A DNA stretch of 25,812 bases from Lachnospiraceae bacterium (GCA_016297945.1 JAEDFR010000026.1:1-25812), one strand, 5' to 3'. Shown: positions 15,601 through 23,993, numbered from the stretch's first letter. Numbers and translations: made by a program. The notes: a model not told the origin generated them from the letters alone.

Positions 15601-15745
15601 AATCATATAGGGAATATCCATATCTGAATTTCCGATAAATTTTCCAGATAAGGACTGCCGGAAAGCTTAACACCAGTACAATTGAAGATAAGCCGCCAAC
15701 AATCCCCATGATTACAAGCATTACCATGGTCAGTATATTTGACAT
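15599..15745 (-). CDS. 48-aa single-pass membrane protein
   Basis: A small protein with one long hydrophobic stretch (about residues 4-33) and a basic tail (WKIYRKFRYGY) that should lie in the cytosol. I chose the ATG at 15745 because GGAGG sits about seven bases upstream; the frame stays open to 15793 without a better site. It has its own terminator and lies downstream of four phased TTAAC repeats, directly before the KdpD/KdpE-like genes. Size and position recall the small KdpF-like subunits of K+ systems, but the sequence is not recognisably KdpF. It might act on the kinase or on an ion transporter; that is a guess. Confidence 0.65.
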   Translation of the reverse strand: MSNILTMVMLVIMGIVGGLSSIVLVLSFPAVLIWKIYRKFRYGYSLYD

Positions 15746-15823
15746 GTTTATGTCCTCCATCCTGTCTTGATTGATTTGCATGGTACCATACACTTTTACA
15801 AAAAACTATCCATTTTCGGTTTT

Positions 15824-15872
15824 CTTAACCCGGCATTAACCTTACTCAGTCTTTTCTTAACGATGCCTTAAC
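15824..15872 (-). promoter_or_regulatory. Two pairs of 11-bp TTAAC direct repeats
   Basis: On the plus strand TTAAC begins at 15825, 15836, 15857 and 15868, which is two pairs each with 11-bp spacing and 21 bp between pairs. They lie upstream of the 48-aa gene, whose start region has only a poor promoter (TATGGT at 15790-15785), a pattern expected of an activator site. The adjacent KdpE-like regulator is the obvious candidate. Confidence 0.5.
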
Positions 15873-15892
15873 AATGGCCTGAGAAAGGGCAT

Positions 15893-15929
15893 AAAAAGCT
15901 CTGTATTCTTATTCAGAATACAGAGCTTT
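15893..15929 (-). terminator. Terminator of the major pilin gene
   Basis: Arms 15895-15908 and 15916-15929 form a perfect 14-bp stem (AAAGCTCTGTATTC with its complement) with a seven-base loop; the minus strand continues with a short U-rich stretch. It ends the pilA transcript and the pilus cluster. Confidence 0.8.
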
Positions 15930-15990
15930 CATTTTTATTTATGATCCGTAGATATGTTCTTTCAATCTGAAATGCCAACCGGATGATTCA

Positions 15991-16440
15991 TTATTTAATG
16001 GTATATACAGAGAAAGCTGAAACAGACGGTGCGGTTTCTACCCAAGAGGTTCCGTCAAAATAAATTGTCTGGTCCTTTTCTTTGTATTCCACATATGCCA
16101 CTTTATATTCTGCATGCTTATCTGTAGCACTAGGTTTAACTCCAACTTTTAATGCCTGACAATCGGGAACATCTGCTGTATCTAAAATTGTCTTCGGATG
16201 AGGAGCATCATCGATATCACTGATTGGCTGATTTTTACCATACATACTTGACATCTCTGCCTGAGCTGAAGTATAGCAACTTCTTGCATTTAAAACAATC
16301 TGCTGACCCTTGGCACGATCAATATATCCCAACAGTGCAGGTACTAAAATTGCTGCTAAAATAGCAAGAATAACCAATACAACAATCAACTCAACCAATG
16401 TAAAACCTTTATTGTCTCCTTTTTTCAATCTTTTCATCAT
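15991..16440 (-). CDS. pilA: Major type IV pilin (prepilin)
   Basis: A 149-residue prepilin. The leader MMKRLKKGDNKG ends at G12, and cleavage before F13 gives a mature protein starting FTLVELIVVLVILAILAAIL, with the conserved glutamate at mature position 5. The hydrophobic helix packs the fibre core. The globular part carries two cysteines (in ARSCYTS and VPDCQAL), a possible disulfide. It should be processed by the prepilin peptidase encoded at 22435. It sits at the end of the pilus cluster with its own promoter, an AAGGAGGA ribosome binding site and a terminator, as expected for the most abundant subunit. A GspG/ComGC-type pseudopilin is the alternative, but the full PilB-C-M-N-O set favours a true pilus. 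Confidence 0.9.
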   Translation of the reverse strand: MMKRLKKGDNKGFTLVELIVVLVILAILAAILVPALLGYIDRAKGQQIVLNARSCYTSAQAEMSSMYGKNQPISDIDDAPHPKTILDTADVPDCQALKVGVKPSATDKHAEYKVAYVEYKEKDQTIYFDGTSWVETAPSVSAFSVYTIK

Positions 16441-16541
16441 TTTTTGTCCTCCTTAAGTAATTACTATTCTGCATTAAAATGATTTCTTGCGCCCTGATAA
16501 ATCACTATCAAAATACAGGCTACTTCTCTCACTTACTATTA

Positions 16542-16569
16542 ATTATATCGACATTTTTCGTCTTGTAAA
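16542..16569 (-). promoter_or_regulatory. Promoter of pilA
   Basis: TTTACA (16569-16564) and a perfect TATAAT (16547-16542) are 16 bases apart on the minus strand. Upstream lies a purine tract (minus strand of about 16588-16619) made of A-runs broken by single G residues, which could act as an UP element. The leader would be about 95 bases long and ends with AAGGAGGA (16454-16447). Confidence 0.7.
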
Positions 16570-16712
16570 CAATACTTTAGAAATTTTTCTTTTTTTTCTT
16601 TTTTTTTCTTTTCTCTATTCATACATTTTTCAAATGTTTCTAAATATCTGATTTTTCCTTTCTTCTCAATATAGAAACTCGATTCGTGTGGATTACATGA
16701 AACATCATATTC

Positions 16713-18398
16713 TTATTCATAATAAGATACTCTTAACAATTCTTCCACTGTGGTTGTACCGTCCTCAACCAGTTTTAGGGCGCTCTGTTTTAAAGTACTC
16801 ATGCCCTGATAATTGATTGCATATTGTTTGATTTCTTCAACAGATGCTCCTTTTGTAATCATTTCACGGACAGACTTGTCAACCATCAAAATTTCATGTA
16901 CGGAAACTCGACCTTTGTAACCGGTATTATTACAATGTCTGCAGCCCTTCGCATGTTTTACTTGTGAAAAATGTACACCGGCAATCTGTGCTTCTTCTTC
17001 CGTCATCGGCTCCCATGCTCCACACATGGGGCAAACCTTACGGACCAGACGCTGTGCCACAATTCCGACAAGGGAACTTGCAATCATATAAGGTTCAATA
17101 CCCATATCGACCAAACGTACAACAGAAGATGCTGCATCGTTGGTATGTAAGGTAGACAATACCAAGTGACCGGTGATAGCGGCTCTTACCGAAATGGATG
17201 CGGTTTCCGCATCACGCGTTTCACCTACCATGATGATATCCGGGTCTTGTCTTAAAAGTGCACGAAGTCCTACCTCAAACGTCAGTCCTGCAACATTATT
17301 AACCTGCATCTGATTGAGCTTTGCAACGTTCTTTTCAACCGGATCTTCAATGGTTGAGATATTGACATTTCGCTTTGCCAGTTCCTCCAAAATCATATAC
17401 AGCGTTGTTGATTTACCGGAACCGGTGGGTCCTGTCATATAAATAATGCCGTTAGGAGACTGCAGCATTCTGCTGACTAATTCATAATTTTTTTGTGTCA
17501 TACCAAAGGTTGTCATATGGTCAATATTGGATGCCGAAGCAAGCAGACGTAAAACCGCCTTTTCACCAAACACGGTCGGTATCAAAGACACACGGACATT
17601 CAGGTTAACACCCTCAATATTGATACGGAAATGTCCATCCTGCGGGATTCTGCGCTCTGCAATATCCAAATCACCTAAGATCTTAATTCTGGCAATTAAG
17701 GAATTATGAATATTCTTCTGCAGGGTCATGAAATCCGTGATGACACCATCTAATCGCATCCGGACACTGGTCTGCGTTTCAAAGGGTTCAATATGAATAT
17801 CGGAGGCGTTGGCATTGTATGCCCTGATTAAAATACTGTTAAACAGGTTAATAATCGGGGTATCATCGTCACCTTCTTCAATACTGATTTCAACCGCTTC
17901 TGCTGTCTGGGTACTACTTGCAGATGCCTTCTGGGCCGCGAGTCTCGCCGATACTTCGGAATAGTAATACTGAATCGATTTCTCGAGAGGCACCTGTTCA
18001 CAAAGAACAATCTGCAATTCCATTCCGACAACCTGTCTGATATCCTCAATTCCATAAAAGTTTAACGGGTCGTTTACCAAAAGCCACAATACACCATCTA
18101 CGACTTTATATCCCATCATGCAGTATTTTTCAGCTAATACCCTTGGAATCAACTCAACCGCTTTTACATCAATATTAATATCCGAAATATTGACATAGTC
18201 ATAATTCAAACGGTTAGCCAGGGCTTCTAACATCTGCTTTTCCGTAATAAAGCCCATTTCAATCAAAGCACCGCCAAGTCGAAGTCCCTTATGCTCCTTT
18301 TGGTAGGCAATCGCTTCTCCGACCTGCTCATCCGTTACATAACCCAAGTCCTTTAAGACTTCACCAATACGAATATTTTTATTATTTCTTATCTCCAT
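16713..18398 (-). CDS. pilB: PilB/GspE-type pilus assembly ATPase with MshEN domain
   Basis: A 561-residue hexameric ATPase that drives pilin addition from the cytosolic face. The N-terminal MshEN domain has two tandem motifs, R10-Q33 (IRIGEVLKDLG...) and R40-R63 (LRLGGALIEMG...), matching the RLG-x3-L-x3-G pattern that binds c-di-GMP in related ATPases. The motor core shows Walker A GPTGSGKS near residue 325, the Asp box around NISTIEDPVEK, Walker B in DIIMVGETRD and the His box TGHLVLSTLHTND. A zinc site is formed by CPMC and CRHC. The end VSVHEILMV is typical of PilB rather than PilT. It starts two bases after the pilO-like gene with AGGAATAAGG as ribosome binding site. pilA follows from its own promoter. 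Confidence 0.95.
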   Translation of the reverse strand: MEIRNNKNIRIGEVLKDLGYVTDEQVGEAIAYQKEHKGLRLGGALIEMGFITEKQMLEALANRLNYDYVNISDINIDVKAVELIPRVLAEKYCMMGYKVVDGVLWLLVNDPLNFYGIEDIRQVVGMELQIVLCEQVPLEKSIQYYYSEVSARLAAQKASASSTQTAEAVEISIEEGDDDTPIINLFNSILIRAYNANASDIHIEPFETQTSVRMRLDGVITDFMTLQKNIHNSLIARIKILGDLDIAERRIPQDGHFRINIEGVNLNVRVSLIPTVFGEKAVLRLLASASNIDHMTTFGMTQKNYELVSRMLQSPNGIIYMTGPTGSGKSTTLYMILEELAKRNVNISTIEDPVEKNVAKLNQMQVNNVAGLTFEVGLRALLRQDPDIIMVGETRDAETASISVRAAITGHLVLSTLHTNDAASSVVRLVDMGIEPYMIASSLVGIVAQRLVRKVCPMCGAWEPMTEEEAQIAGVHFSQVKHAKGCRHCNNTGYKGRVSVHEILMVDKSVREMITKGASVEEIKQYAINYQGMSTLKQSALKLVEDGTTTVEELLRVSYYE

Positions 18399-18400
18399 CC

Positions 18401-19132
18401 TTATTCCTCACACATATATAGATTCATGCTCATCGTCAATGTACAATCCGTGTTCACATCATATGTACCATCTTCTGCAAAGGAAATACTGCTTTCTTCA
18501 TCCCAATTATAACTAATAAGATGAAGCTTTTGCTTTGATAAAGACAAATCATCAATCATTCTTTGGATATTTGCCTTATCTCCTCCTACCCGGACAGTCA
18601 CTCCTACTTTATAAATTCCGGTAGCAACATCCTCCTCAAATACGGGCATTTCACTCATAAAGTCATCATCTTCTGATATATCCACAGAAGAATCGGCCTG
18701 CATATCCGCCTGTGAATCCACAAATTCTTCCGTCTCTTCTAAAACAGCTTTTTCTGAAAACTGATATGGTTCGTTTGCTGCCTCTTCCTGTGGCATACTG
18801 ATACTTAAGTCATATGCATATAACTGATAATCCAAAATCAGTCCGGTCATATACTTATCTACCTGTGCACTGCTCATAACCGGGAAAAAGCTTTCCTTAA
18901 GCACAGCCATTTCGGTTTCAACCTGCTCATTATCCGCAACAAGTAAAGGAGCCTGTGCCATTTTAACCATATTCATATCCTGAAGTGCTTTTTCATCTTC
19001 AATCTGTTCCTGAACAGAAAATATATTGGAAACAACCGGATAAATGCCCCAATAGCCGCCTGCCACCAAAATAACAAAAATGGCAAGGAAAACGATCAGT
19101 TGTTTATCCTTTTCCGTCATTTGCATCTGCAT
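18401..19132 (-). CDS. pilO: PilO-like inner-membrane pilus alignment protein
   Basis: A 243-residue bitopic protein. A short cytosolic N-terminus is followed by one transmembrane helix (about 11-31), a coiled-coil-like region (about 35-75) and a C-terminal ferredoxin-like part where KVGVTVRVGGDKANIQRMIDDL fits the PilO fold. An acidic low-complexity insert (about 120-160, rich in E and D) separates the two. It is expected to pair with the PilN-like half of the preceding gene to align PilB/PilC with the growing pilus. Identification rests on topology and gene order more than on sequence identity. The start ATG follows GGGGGGAG and comes 12 bases after the pilM-pilN stop. Confidence 0.8.
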   Translation of the reverse strand: MQMQMTEKDKQLIVFLAIFVILVAGGYWGIYPVVSNIFSVQEQIEDEKALQDMNMVKMAQAPLLVADNEQVETEMAVLKESFFPVMSSAQVDKYMTGLILDYQLYAYDLSISMPQEEAANEPYQFSEKAVLEETEEFVDSQADMQADSSVDISEDDDFMSEMPVFEEDVATGIYKVGVTVRVGGDKANIQRMIDDLSLSKQKLHLISYNWDEESSISFAEDGTYDVNTDCTLTMSMNLYMCEE

Positions 19133-19144
19133 TGATTCTCCCCC

Positions 19145-20602
19145 CTATCTTCCTGCTGATTCTGCTAATGTGCAGGTAACATGGATATCCCAGTTTTGTG
19201 TCGTTTCATTAAATGCATATCCCGTATAATCAACTTTATTAAAAATATTCTGCTGATTTAGTTTTGCAATAAAACAGTTGATATTATCCACCGTATCCGA
19301 AGAAGCTGTCATCTGAATCGTTCCCTGTTCTGCATCAAAAGCATCAAATGACACAGATGCATATCCTCTGGCACAATCCTCGATCTTTTCCATAATATTA
19401 CTGTCACAGACCGGATAAGTCCGAATATTTTCATCAATATTCTGAACAGCATCATACTGGGCATTCAAATAACTGTTTCTTGCCAACATCATGTCATATT
19501 CCGCAACACCGCTGATTACCTCGGGACTGTTATTATAGTCTTCCAACTGTTTCAATTCCGTTTTTCGAATCAGCAAAAGAGTAAAGGAAATAGCAAATAA
19601 AAGAATCATAACTGCGGCTGATATCACAATGGGAATTACGTTAATTCCCAATTTCTCTTTTTCTGATTTCTTTTTCTTTGTCTCAGATGCATACTGCTTT
19701 AAGAGATTGACATTTTTATCACCGGTAACCAGACCACTTGCAGGTCTTAAACATTTCTGAACATCAGCAATTCCTGCCGCAGTCAAAGCCGGGGACTCAA
19801 ATAACTGAACCGGTGTCTCAATTCCCATCTGCTCCACGGCCTTTTCATACATCTGCAAATTTGACCGTTCAATACCTGCAACAACGACACATTCCATTTT
19901 TTCTTCAATCTGGTGTGCCTGCATAAACTGAACAAGCTGACTGACGGATCTTGCCATATCCTGCGAATATTCCTCAGTCTCCTGCTCGTGAAAGCTACGC
20001 GTACTGTTGAAATAGTAAAAGTTTCCGTCAATCCAGAGTATGGTTGTCAGAATATTACTATCAGCAATAATCAGAGAAAATGTCCGGTATTTTTTTCCCA
20101 GTGTCATCTGAGTCAACCCAATCAGGCTGCTTTCTCCCGAAATAATACTTTTCAGATGAATTCCAATTTCCTGAAAGATATCCAGATAATCTTTGATAAA
20201 ATCGGTATCGATACTTTCCGCATAGACCTTTTTTATCTTTCCTTTTTGAGAGTTCAACGTCAGATAACTGAATAAACAATTATCGCTGCGACTGATATCT
20301 GCAAATTCACGAAAAATGTATTCCCCGGTTTTTTTGATATTCATTTCCGGCATTTCAATCATCTTACCGACAAATTTACTACTGTTGATGACCAAAACAA
20401 CATCCTTTGTCGATAGTTTATTGGATATCCAGAATTCCTTCATAAACTCAATAAACAATTCCTGATCCATAATAATACCGTTGATAATGCTGCCTTCCGG
20501 AGCATCTACAGTATAACTTCTCTCGATTACGATTTTTCGTTCTCCCGGACTTCCGATAACAACCTGAATCTGCTGGTTGGACAGATAAATTACTGTGCTC
20601 AT
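19145..20602 (-). CDS. pilM: PilM-PilN fusion, pilus inner-membrane complex
   Basis: A 485-residue protein that joins two subunits usually made separately. Residues 1 to about 290 are an actin-like PilM domain (VLVINSSKFVGKMIEMPEM, SSLIGLTQM, VVVAGIERSNLQMYEKAVEQMG, ESPALTAAGIAD). Then comes NVNLLK (297-302), which recalls the INLLP motif that opens PilN, a lysine-rich stretch (309-318), one transmembrane helix (about 321-345), and a PilN-like C-terminal domain with a coiled region and a ferredoxin-like end (about 385-485). In most bacteria PilM is cytosolic and binds the N-terminal tail of PilN, so here the link is covalent. No stop or frameshift interrupts it. The start has an AAGGTGGTG ribosome binding site. 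It lies between pilC and the pilO-like gene. Confidence 0.88.
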   Translation of the reverse strand: MSTVIYLSNQQIQVVIGSPGERKIVIERSYTVDAPEGSIINGIIMDQELFIEFMKEFWISNKLSTKDVVLVINSSKFVGKMIEMPEMNIKKTGEYIFREFADISRSDNCLFSYLTLNSQKGKIKKVYAESIDTDFIKDYLDIFQEIGIHLKSIISGESSLIGLTQMTLGKKYRTFSLIIADSNILTTILWIDGNFYYFNSTRSFHEQETEEYSQDMARSVSQLVQFMQAHQIEEKMECVVVAGIERSNLQMYEKAVEQMGIETPVQLFESPALTAAGIADVQKCLRPASGLVTGDKNVNLLKQYASETKKKKSEKEKLGINVIPIVISAAVMILLFAISFTLLLIRKTELKQLEDYNNSPEVISGVAEYDMMLARNSYLNAQYDAVQNIDENIRTYPVCDSNIMEKIEDCARGYASVSFDAFDAEQGTIQMTASSDTVDNINCFIAKLNQQNIFNKVDYTGYAFNETTQNWDIHVTCTLAESAGR

Positions 20603-20639
20603 TTGTACACCACCTTTATTTATGTCAAATTAATTTTCT

Positions 20640-21839
20640 TTAGTAAGAATTCATAATAGATTCATACGAACCATAAATTGGCTGAATAACCGCAATCATG
20701 ATAAAACCAACCACAACTGCCATGACTACAATCATAACCGGCTCTAAATAAGAAACCAGCTTATTGAGTGCCATATCTGAATCAAATTCCATCTGATTGG
20801 CTACCGATACCAGCATATGGTCAAGTGTTCCGGTTTCTTCTCCTACCATTATGGAAGAAGTCAGTTTTTTGGTAAAGCCGTCTACTTTGCCGATTGCCTC
20901 ACTCAAATTGCTTCCGTTTCTCACATCGGCAACTACCTGATCAAACTGATACTCAATATAGGTATTTCCAATCGTCGTCTTGGCAATCTGCAGACAGCTC
21001 ATAATAGAAATACCGGAGGAATACAGACTTGCGAGTGTTCTTGCAAATCTTGCCGTATAAATAATTTTCCGAAGTTTTCCGATTAACGGCAGATTTAATT
21101 CAGCCTTATCTTTGTAAAATCGAATTTTGGGAATGGCAAAAAACAATTTCAGCACAAGATAAATGACCGCTGCTACCACAATCAATACATACCATCTGTT
21201 TTTCACAAAATTGCTGATGGTAAGCAAAACCGTTGTTGCCACCGGCAGTGTATCCATCTGGGCAAATAAATCCTGAAACTGCGGAATAACAAAGCCCATA
21301 ATAACAGCAACAACCACAACAATTAAGACACATAAAATCTTAGGATAGGTCATGGAACTTTTAACCTTCTGATTTAAGCGATACTCTTTATCATAATGCT
21401 GGGAAAGCTGTGCAGCAACCGTATCCAAATCACCTGTCGTTTCCGCACTTTTTATCATATTAACAAAAAGCGGCGGAAAAAAATCTCCCTGGTCTTCCAA
21501 TGTTTCCGAAAAAGCGGTTCCGGCCCTTACCTGTTTTAAGATTGCCGCATAGACCTCTCGGTCCTTGGAATTTAAGGACTCATCTTCCGAAATAATTTTC
21601 AACGCTCTTACCAAAGTGACACCGGAACCGAGAAGCTCACTGATATTTCGTGCAAACTCCGATAAAGCATTGGACTTGATGCGTTTCAGTTTTTTTGCAT
21701 TATTTTGTATTTTGGCACTGATTAGAAATTTATTATCAGCTTTTAATTTTTCATGCAGATCCTGTTCGTCTCTTGCCATAAGCACACCGGAAACATGTTT
21801 TCCATCTGCATCCTGTGCCCGGTATTTGTAATAAGTCAC
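20640..21839 (-). CDS. pilC: PilC/GspF-type pilus platform protein
   Basis: A polytopic inner-membrane protein of 399 residues with two GspF domains (about 60-190 and 260-395) and three hydrophobic helices near 166-190, 212-235 and 370-392. The first domain has FARNISELLGSGVTLVRAL and SAETTGDLDTV, mirrored in the second by FARTLASLYSSGISIMSCL and VGEETGTLDHML. It is the platform on which PilB turns. I chose the GTG at 21839 because AAGGAGGAA lies just upstream and the product then begins VTYYKYRAQDADG, the usual family start. A longer frame to 21905 would overlap the preceding gene and has no such site. Confidence 0.94.
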   Translation of the reverse strand: MTYYKYRAQDADGKHVSGVLMARDEQDLHEKLKADNKFLISAKIQNNAKKLKRIKSNALSEFARNISELLGSGVTLVRALKIISEDESLNSKDREVYAAILKQVRAGTAFSETLEDQGDFFPPLFVNMIKSAETTGDLDTVAAQLSQHYDKEYRLNQKVKSSMTYPKILCVLIVVVVAVIMGFVIPQFQDLFAQMDTLPVATTVLLTISNFVKNRWYVLIVVAAVIYLVLKLFFAIPKIRFYKDKAELNLPLIGKLRKIIYTARFARTLASLYSSGISIMSCLQIAKTTIGNTYIEYQFDQVVADVRNGSNLSEAIGKVDGFTKKLTSSIMVGEETGTLDHMLVSVANQMEFDSDMALNKLVSYLEPVMIVVMAVVVGFIMIAVIQPIYGSYESIMNSY

Positions 21840-21844
21840 AGAAT

Positions 21845-21853
21845 TTCCTCCTT
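21845..21853 (-). promoter_or_regulatory. Ribosome binding site that sets the pilC start
   Basis: AAGGAGGAA on the minus strand lies about six bases before GTG 21839-21837. It selects the GTG start over the in-frame ATG at 21905, which overlaps the previous gene. Confidence 0.8.
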
Positions 21854-21882
21854 TTTGGGATGACCGCCATATTGCAGTCTTT

Positions 21883-22335
21883 TTATTTATTATCAGAGTA
21901 GTCAAAAATGGTAATCAGATAATCAACCTTCCACCGGTCATTGCCGGATTCATCACATTGATATACAACCCTGTAATGCTCTTTTTCATAAACCATACTC
22001 AGAATTTTGTGTTCTTTTTTATCATAGGATAAAATTTCAGTTTTACCCGTCTGTGCCGCTATCCCATAAACTCTTTTTTCCACACCTTCTGCCAGACCGT
22101 TCTTTTTTTCCGGGTCATAGACAGACTTTTGTCTTCCGTAATACTCAACATCCAGCATCTCCAATGCCAGCTTTACGTTTTTTCCTTCCCGCAAAGCAAG
22201 TCTGCCCTGTGTCGTAATATGAAAATACGAAAAAACAACCGCTCCGAAAATCAGAAGAAACATAAAAATTACTATCATTTTTCGGATTTTGTATCGCTGT
22301 TTCTTTTTTAATTCTTTTTCCTGCATACCTTCCAT
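21883..22335 (-). CDS. One-TM protein of unknown function in the pilus cluster
   Basis: A 150-residue protein with a lysine-rich start (KELKKKQRYKIRK), one transmembrane helix (about 20-42) and an external domain of about 105 residues. The short hydrophobic segment is not preceded by a G-(F/M)TLxE site, so it is not a prepilin. I do not recognise the external domain. Its position between the prepilin peptidase and pilC suggests a pilus accessory role, for example as part of the inner-membrane complex. The start follows AGAGGAAT. The gap to pilD is 99 bases and to pilC 43 bases. Confidence 0.7.
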   Translation of the reverse strand: MEGMQEKELKKKQRYKIRKMIVIFMFLLIFGAVVFSYFHITTQGRLALREGKNVKLALEMLDVEYYGRQKSVYDPEKKNGLAEGVEKRVYGIAAQTGKTEILSYDKKEHKILSMVYEKEHYRVVYQCDESGNDRWKVDYLITIFDYSDNK

Positions 22336-22434
22336 ATGTAATTCCTCTTTTGCTTTGCACGCTGTGCTCCCACAATCCTAAAAACGTTCGAAATCTGCCC
22401 TAATCCGGTTGCTTTCTTTGAGATAGTCATTGTT

Positions 22435-23253
22435 TTATCCTGCCATGATTGTCTGAATCATGTACAGATACTGATTTACAACAAAAGCTCCAAATCCGCC
22501 ATAGGCAGAGACAAAGATGCCGATGCTAAGACACGGTCCAAAGGCAAAATGTTCTTTTCGTCCTTTCTTTTTCGAAAGTAAAAGCCAGACGCCGTAAGCT
22601 CCTCCGATTAGCAGACCGATTAAAAAAGCGGCAACATTTCCTTTCCAGCCAAGAAAGATTCCGGAAGCAGCCATCATCTTGATATCTCCTCCGCCAAAAC
22701 CATCCGGTATCAATAAGACAATCAGAAACATCGGTACACTGATACAAAAAAAACCAATCAGACGTTCCATGACGGTTGGTCCGGGAAATGTAAAAATGGA
22801 AATAAGCCCCAGCCCGCCCAATATTACATTCAAAACAGGCGGGATTGTCTGTGTATCCATATCAATCAGGGTAATAACCACTAAAACGACTGCTACAAAA
22901 AACAACGTAAGGGAAGCAAATCCGATTCCGTAATGGGCAACAATGCCAACCGCCAATACTCCGCCCAGACCTTCTACCACAGTTCCCCTCATAGAGATCC
23001 TTTCAAAGCAGTATGGACATTTTCTTCTATTATAAAGCCATGAAAAAATCGGTATGGATTCGGATATTTTATAGTCATGTCCACAATGTGGGCATTTACT
23101 TCTTCCTTCATAGATTTTTTCACTTCCTTCTTTGGTCATTCTTTCACTTACTACATTCAGAAAGGAAAAAACCGTGATTCCAATCAAAAATATAATGATG
23201 CATATTAGTACCTTAAGTACAATTCCAGGTACCATGCTCGTTGCTAACAGCAT
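22435..23253 (-). CDS. pilD: Prepilin peptidase/N-methyltransferase
   Basis: A 272-residue polytopic A24-family aspartic protease that cuts prepilin leaders after glycine and methylates the new N-terminus. The cytosolic loop has the zinc-type cysteine quartet CPHC (54/57) and CPYC (79/82), a feature of the bifunctional form. The catalytic aspartates are in LIDMDTQTIP (D131 or D133) and FGGGDIKMM (D190). Hydrophobic helices cover the rest of the protein. The first conserved motif is FSFLNVV where GSFLNVV is usual. Substrates should be the four prepilin-like proteins of this cluster. It lies 27 bases behind the 200-residue prepilin gene. Confidence 0.94.
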   Translation of the reverse strand: MLLATSMVPGIVLKVLICIIIFLIGITVFSFLNVVSERMTKEGSEKIYEGRSKCPHCGHDYKISESIPIFSWLYNRRKCPYCFERISMRGTVVEGLGGVLAVGIVAHYGIGFASLTLFFVAVVLVVITLIDMDTQTIPPVLNVILGGLGLISIFTFPGPTVMERLIGFFCISVPMFLIVLLIPDGFGGGDIKMMAASGIFLGWKGNVAAFLIGLLIGGAYGVWLLLSKKKGRKEHFAFGPCLSIGIFVSAYGGFGAFVVNQYLYMIQTIMAG

Positions 23254-23280
23254 AACGTCTGCCTCCGCATTCTAAACCTT

Positions 23281-23883
23281 CTAAAACAAAATTTTTTCCA
23301 CATTCACACATTTAATATAATACGTTGATGTATAATCTCCATAGCGTTCACTGTTTAAGACCAGTGTCATTTTTAGGACATTTTCCGGATAACCGCTACC
23401 GGGGCTTTCAAATTTCAATCCACTGACACTATATCCCAAATAGGCTTTGGAATCAAATTTCCAGTCCACCGCATCGTATTTAATGGAGCCTTCCGTCACT
23501 TCATCATAATGAATATTCATATATGATTTTCCAATACTGCCGTCCATATTCATCTGCGGTGTGGCACTTATGGTAATTTTGCTTCCCGTTTCGTCCATGA
23601 AACTAATCGTATCAATTCCACTGACGTCAGAAGAAACCTGTGGATCAACGGCCGGCAAAGCTCCTTCGATCTGTCCCACAATTTTATTGGAAATCATATT
23701 CGAAACCTGTAAGCCGTAGGAATTACCGCTTGCGGCATAATAAATACCGATAATATAACTGATTACCCGCGTTGCGGCAACCATAAAGAGAGCCAACAGC
23801 GCAAAAGTCACAATCATTTCCGTCAGCGTCATACCAGCATTATTCAGTTTTTTATGCTTCTTTAACCTCTGTGCTTTCTTCAT
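23281..23883 (-). CDS. Minor prepilin, PilW/GspJ-like
   Basis: A 200-residue prepilin. A 17-residue basic leader (MKKAQRLKKHKKLNNAG) ends in glycine; the mature protein starts MTLTEMIVTFALLALFMVAA with glutamate at position 5. The rest is predicted beta-rich and ends with CVNVEKILF. Size and N-terminus fit PilW/GspJ-type minor pilins that help start the fibre, but the globular domain is too divergent for firm naming. It lies between the 153-residue prepilin and pilD. Confidence 0.85.
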   Translation of the reverse strand: MKKAQRLKKHKKLNNAGMTLTEMIVTFALLALFMVAATRVISYIIGIYYAASGNSYGLQVSNMISNKIVGQIEGALPAVDPQVSSDVSGIDTISFMDETGSKITISATPQMNMDGSIGKSYMNIHYDEVTEGSIKYDAVDWKFDSKAYLGYSVSGLKFESPGSGYPENVLKMTLVLNSERYGDYTSTYYIKCVNVEKILF

Positions 23884-23993
23884 GATTTCTCAAACCTTTT
23901 ACTTCGCAACTTCTCAGTTATTTTCTTCTTTTTACAATTGTGTTTCTATGAAATATTACTATTCAACTTATAGACTGTATGTAGGAATCGCAC

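Noticed and set aside
16588..16619. A plus-strand poly-T terminator
   Set aside because: No stem precedes the T-rich tract and no plus-strand gene ends there. It reads better as an A/G tract upstream of the pilA promoter.
21840..21905. An extended pilC N-terminus starting at ATG 21905
   Set aside because: It overlaps the preceding gene, adds residues unlike the family, and bypasses the AAGGAGGAA site before GTG 21839.
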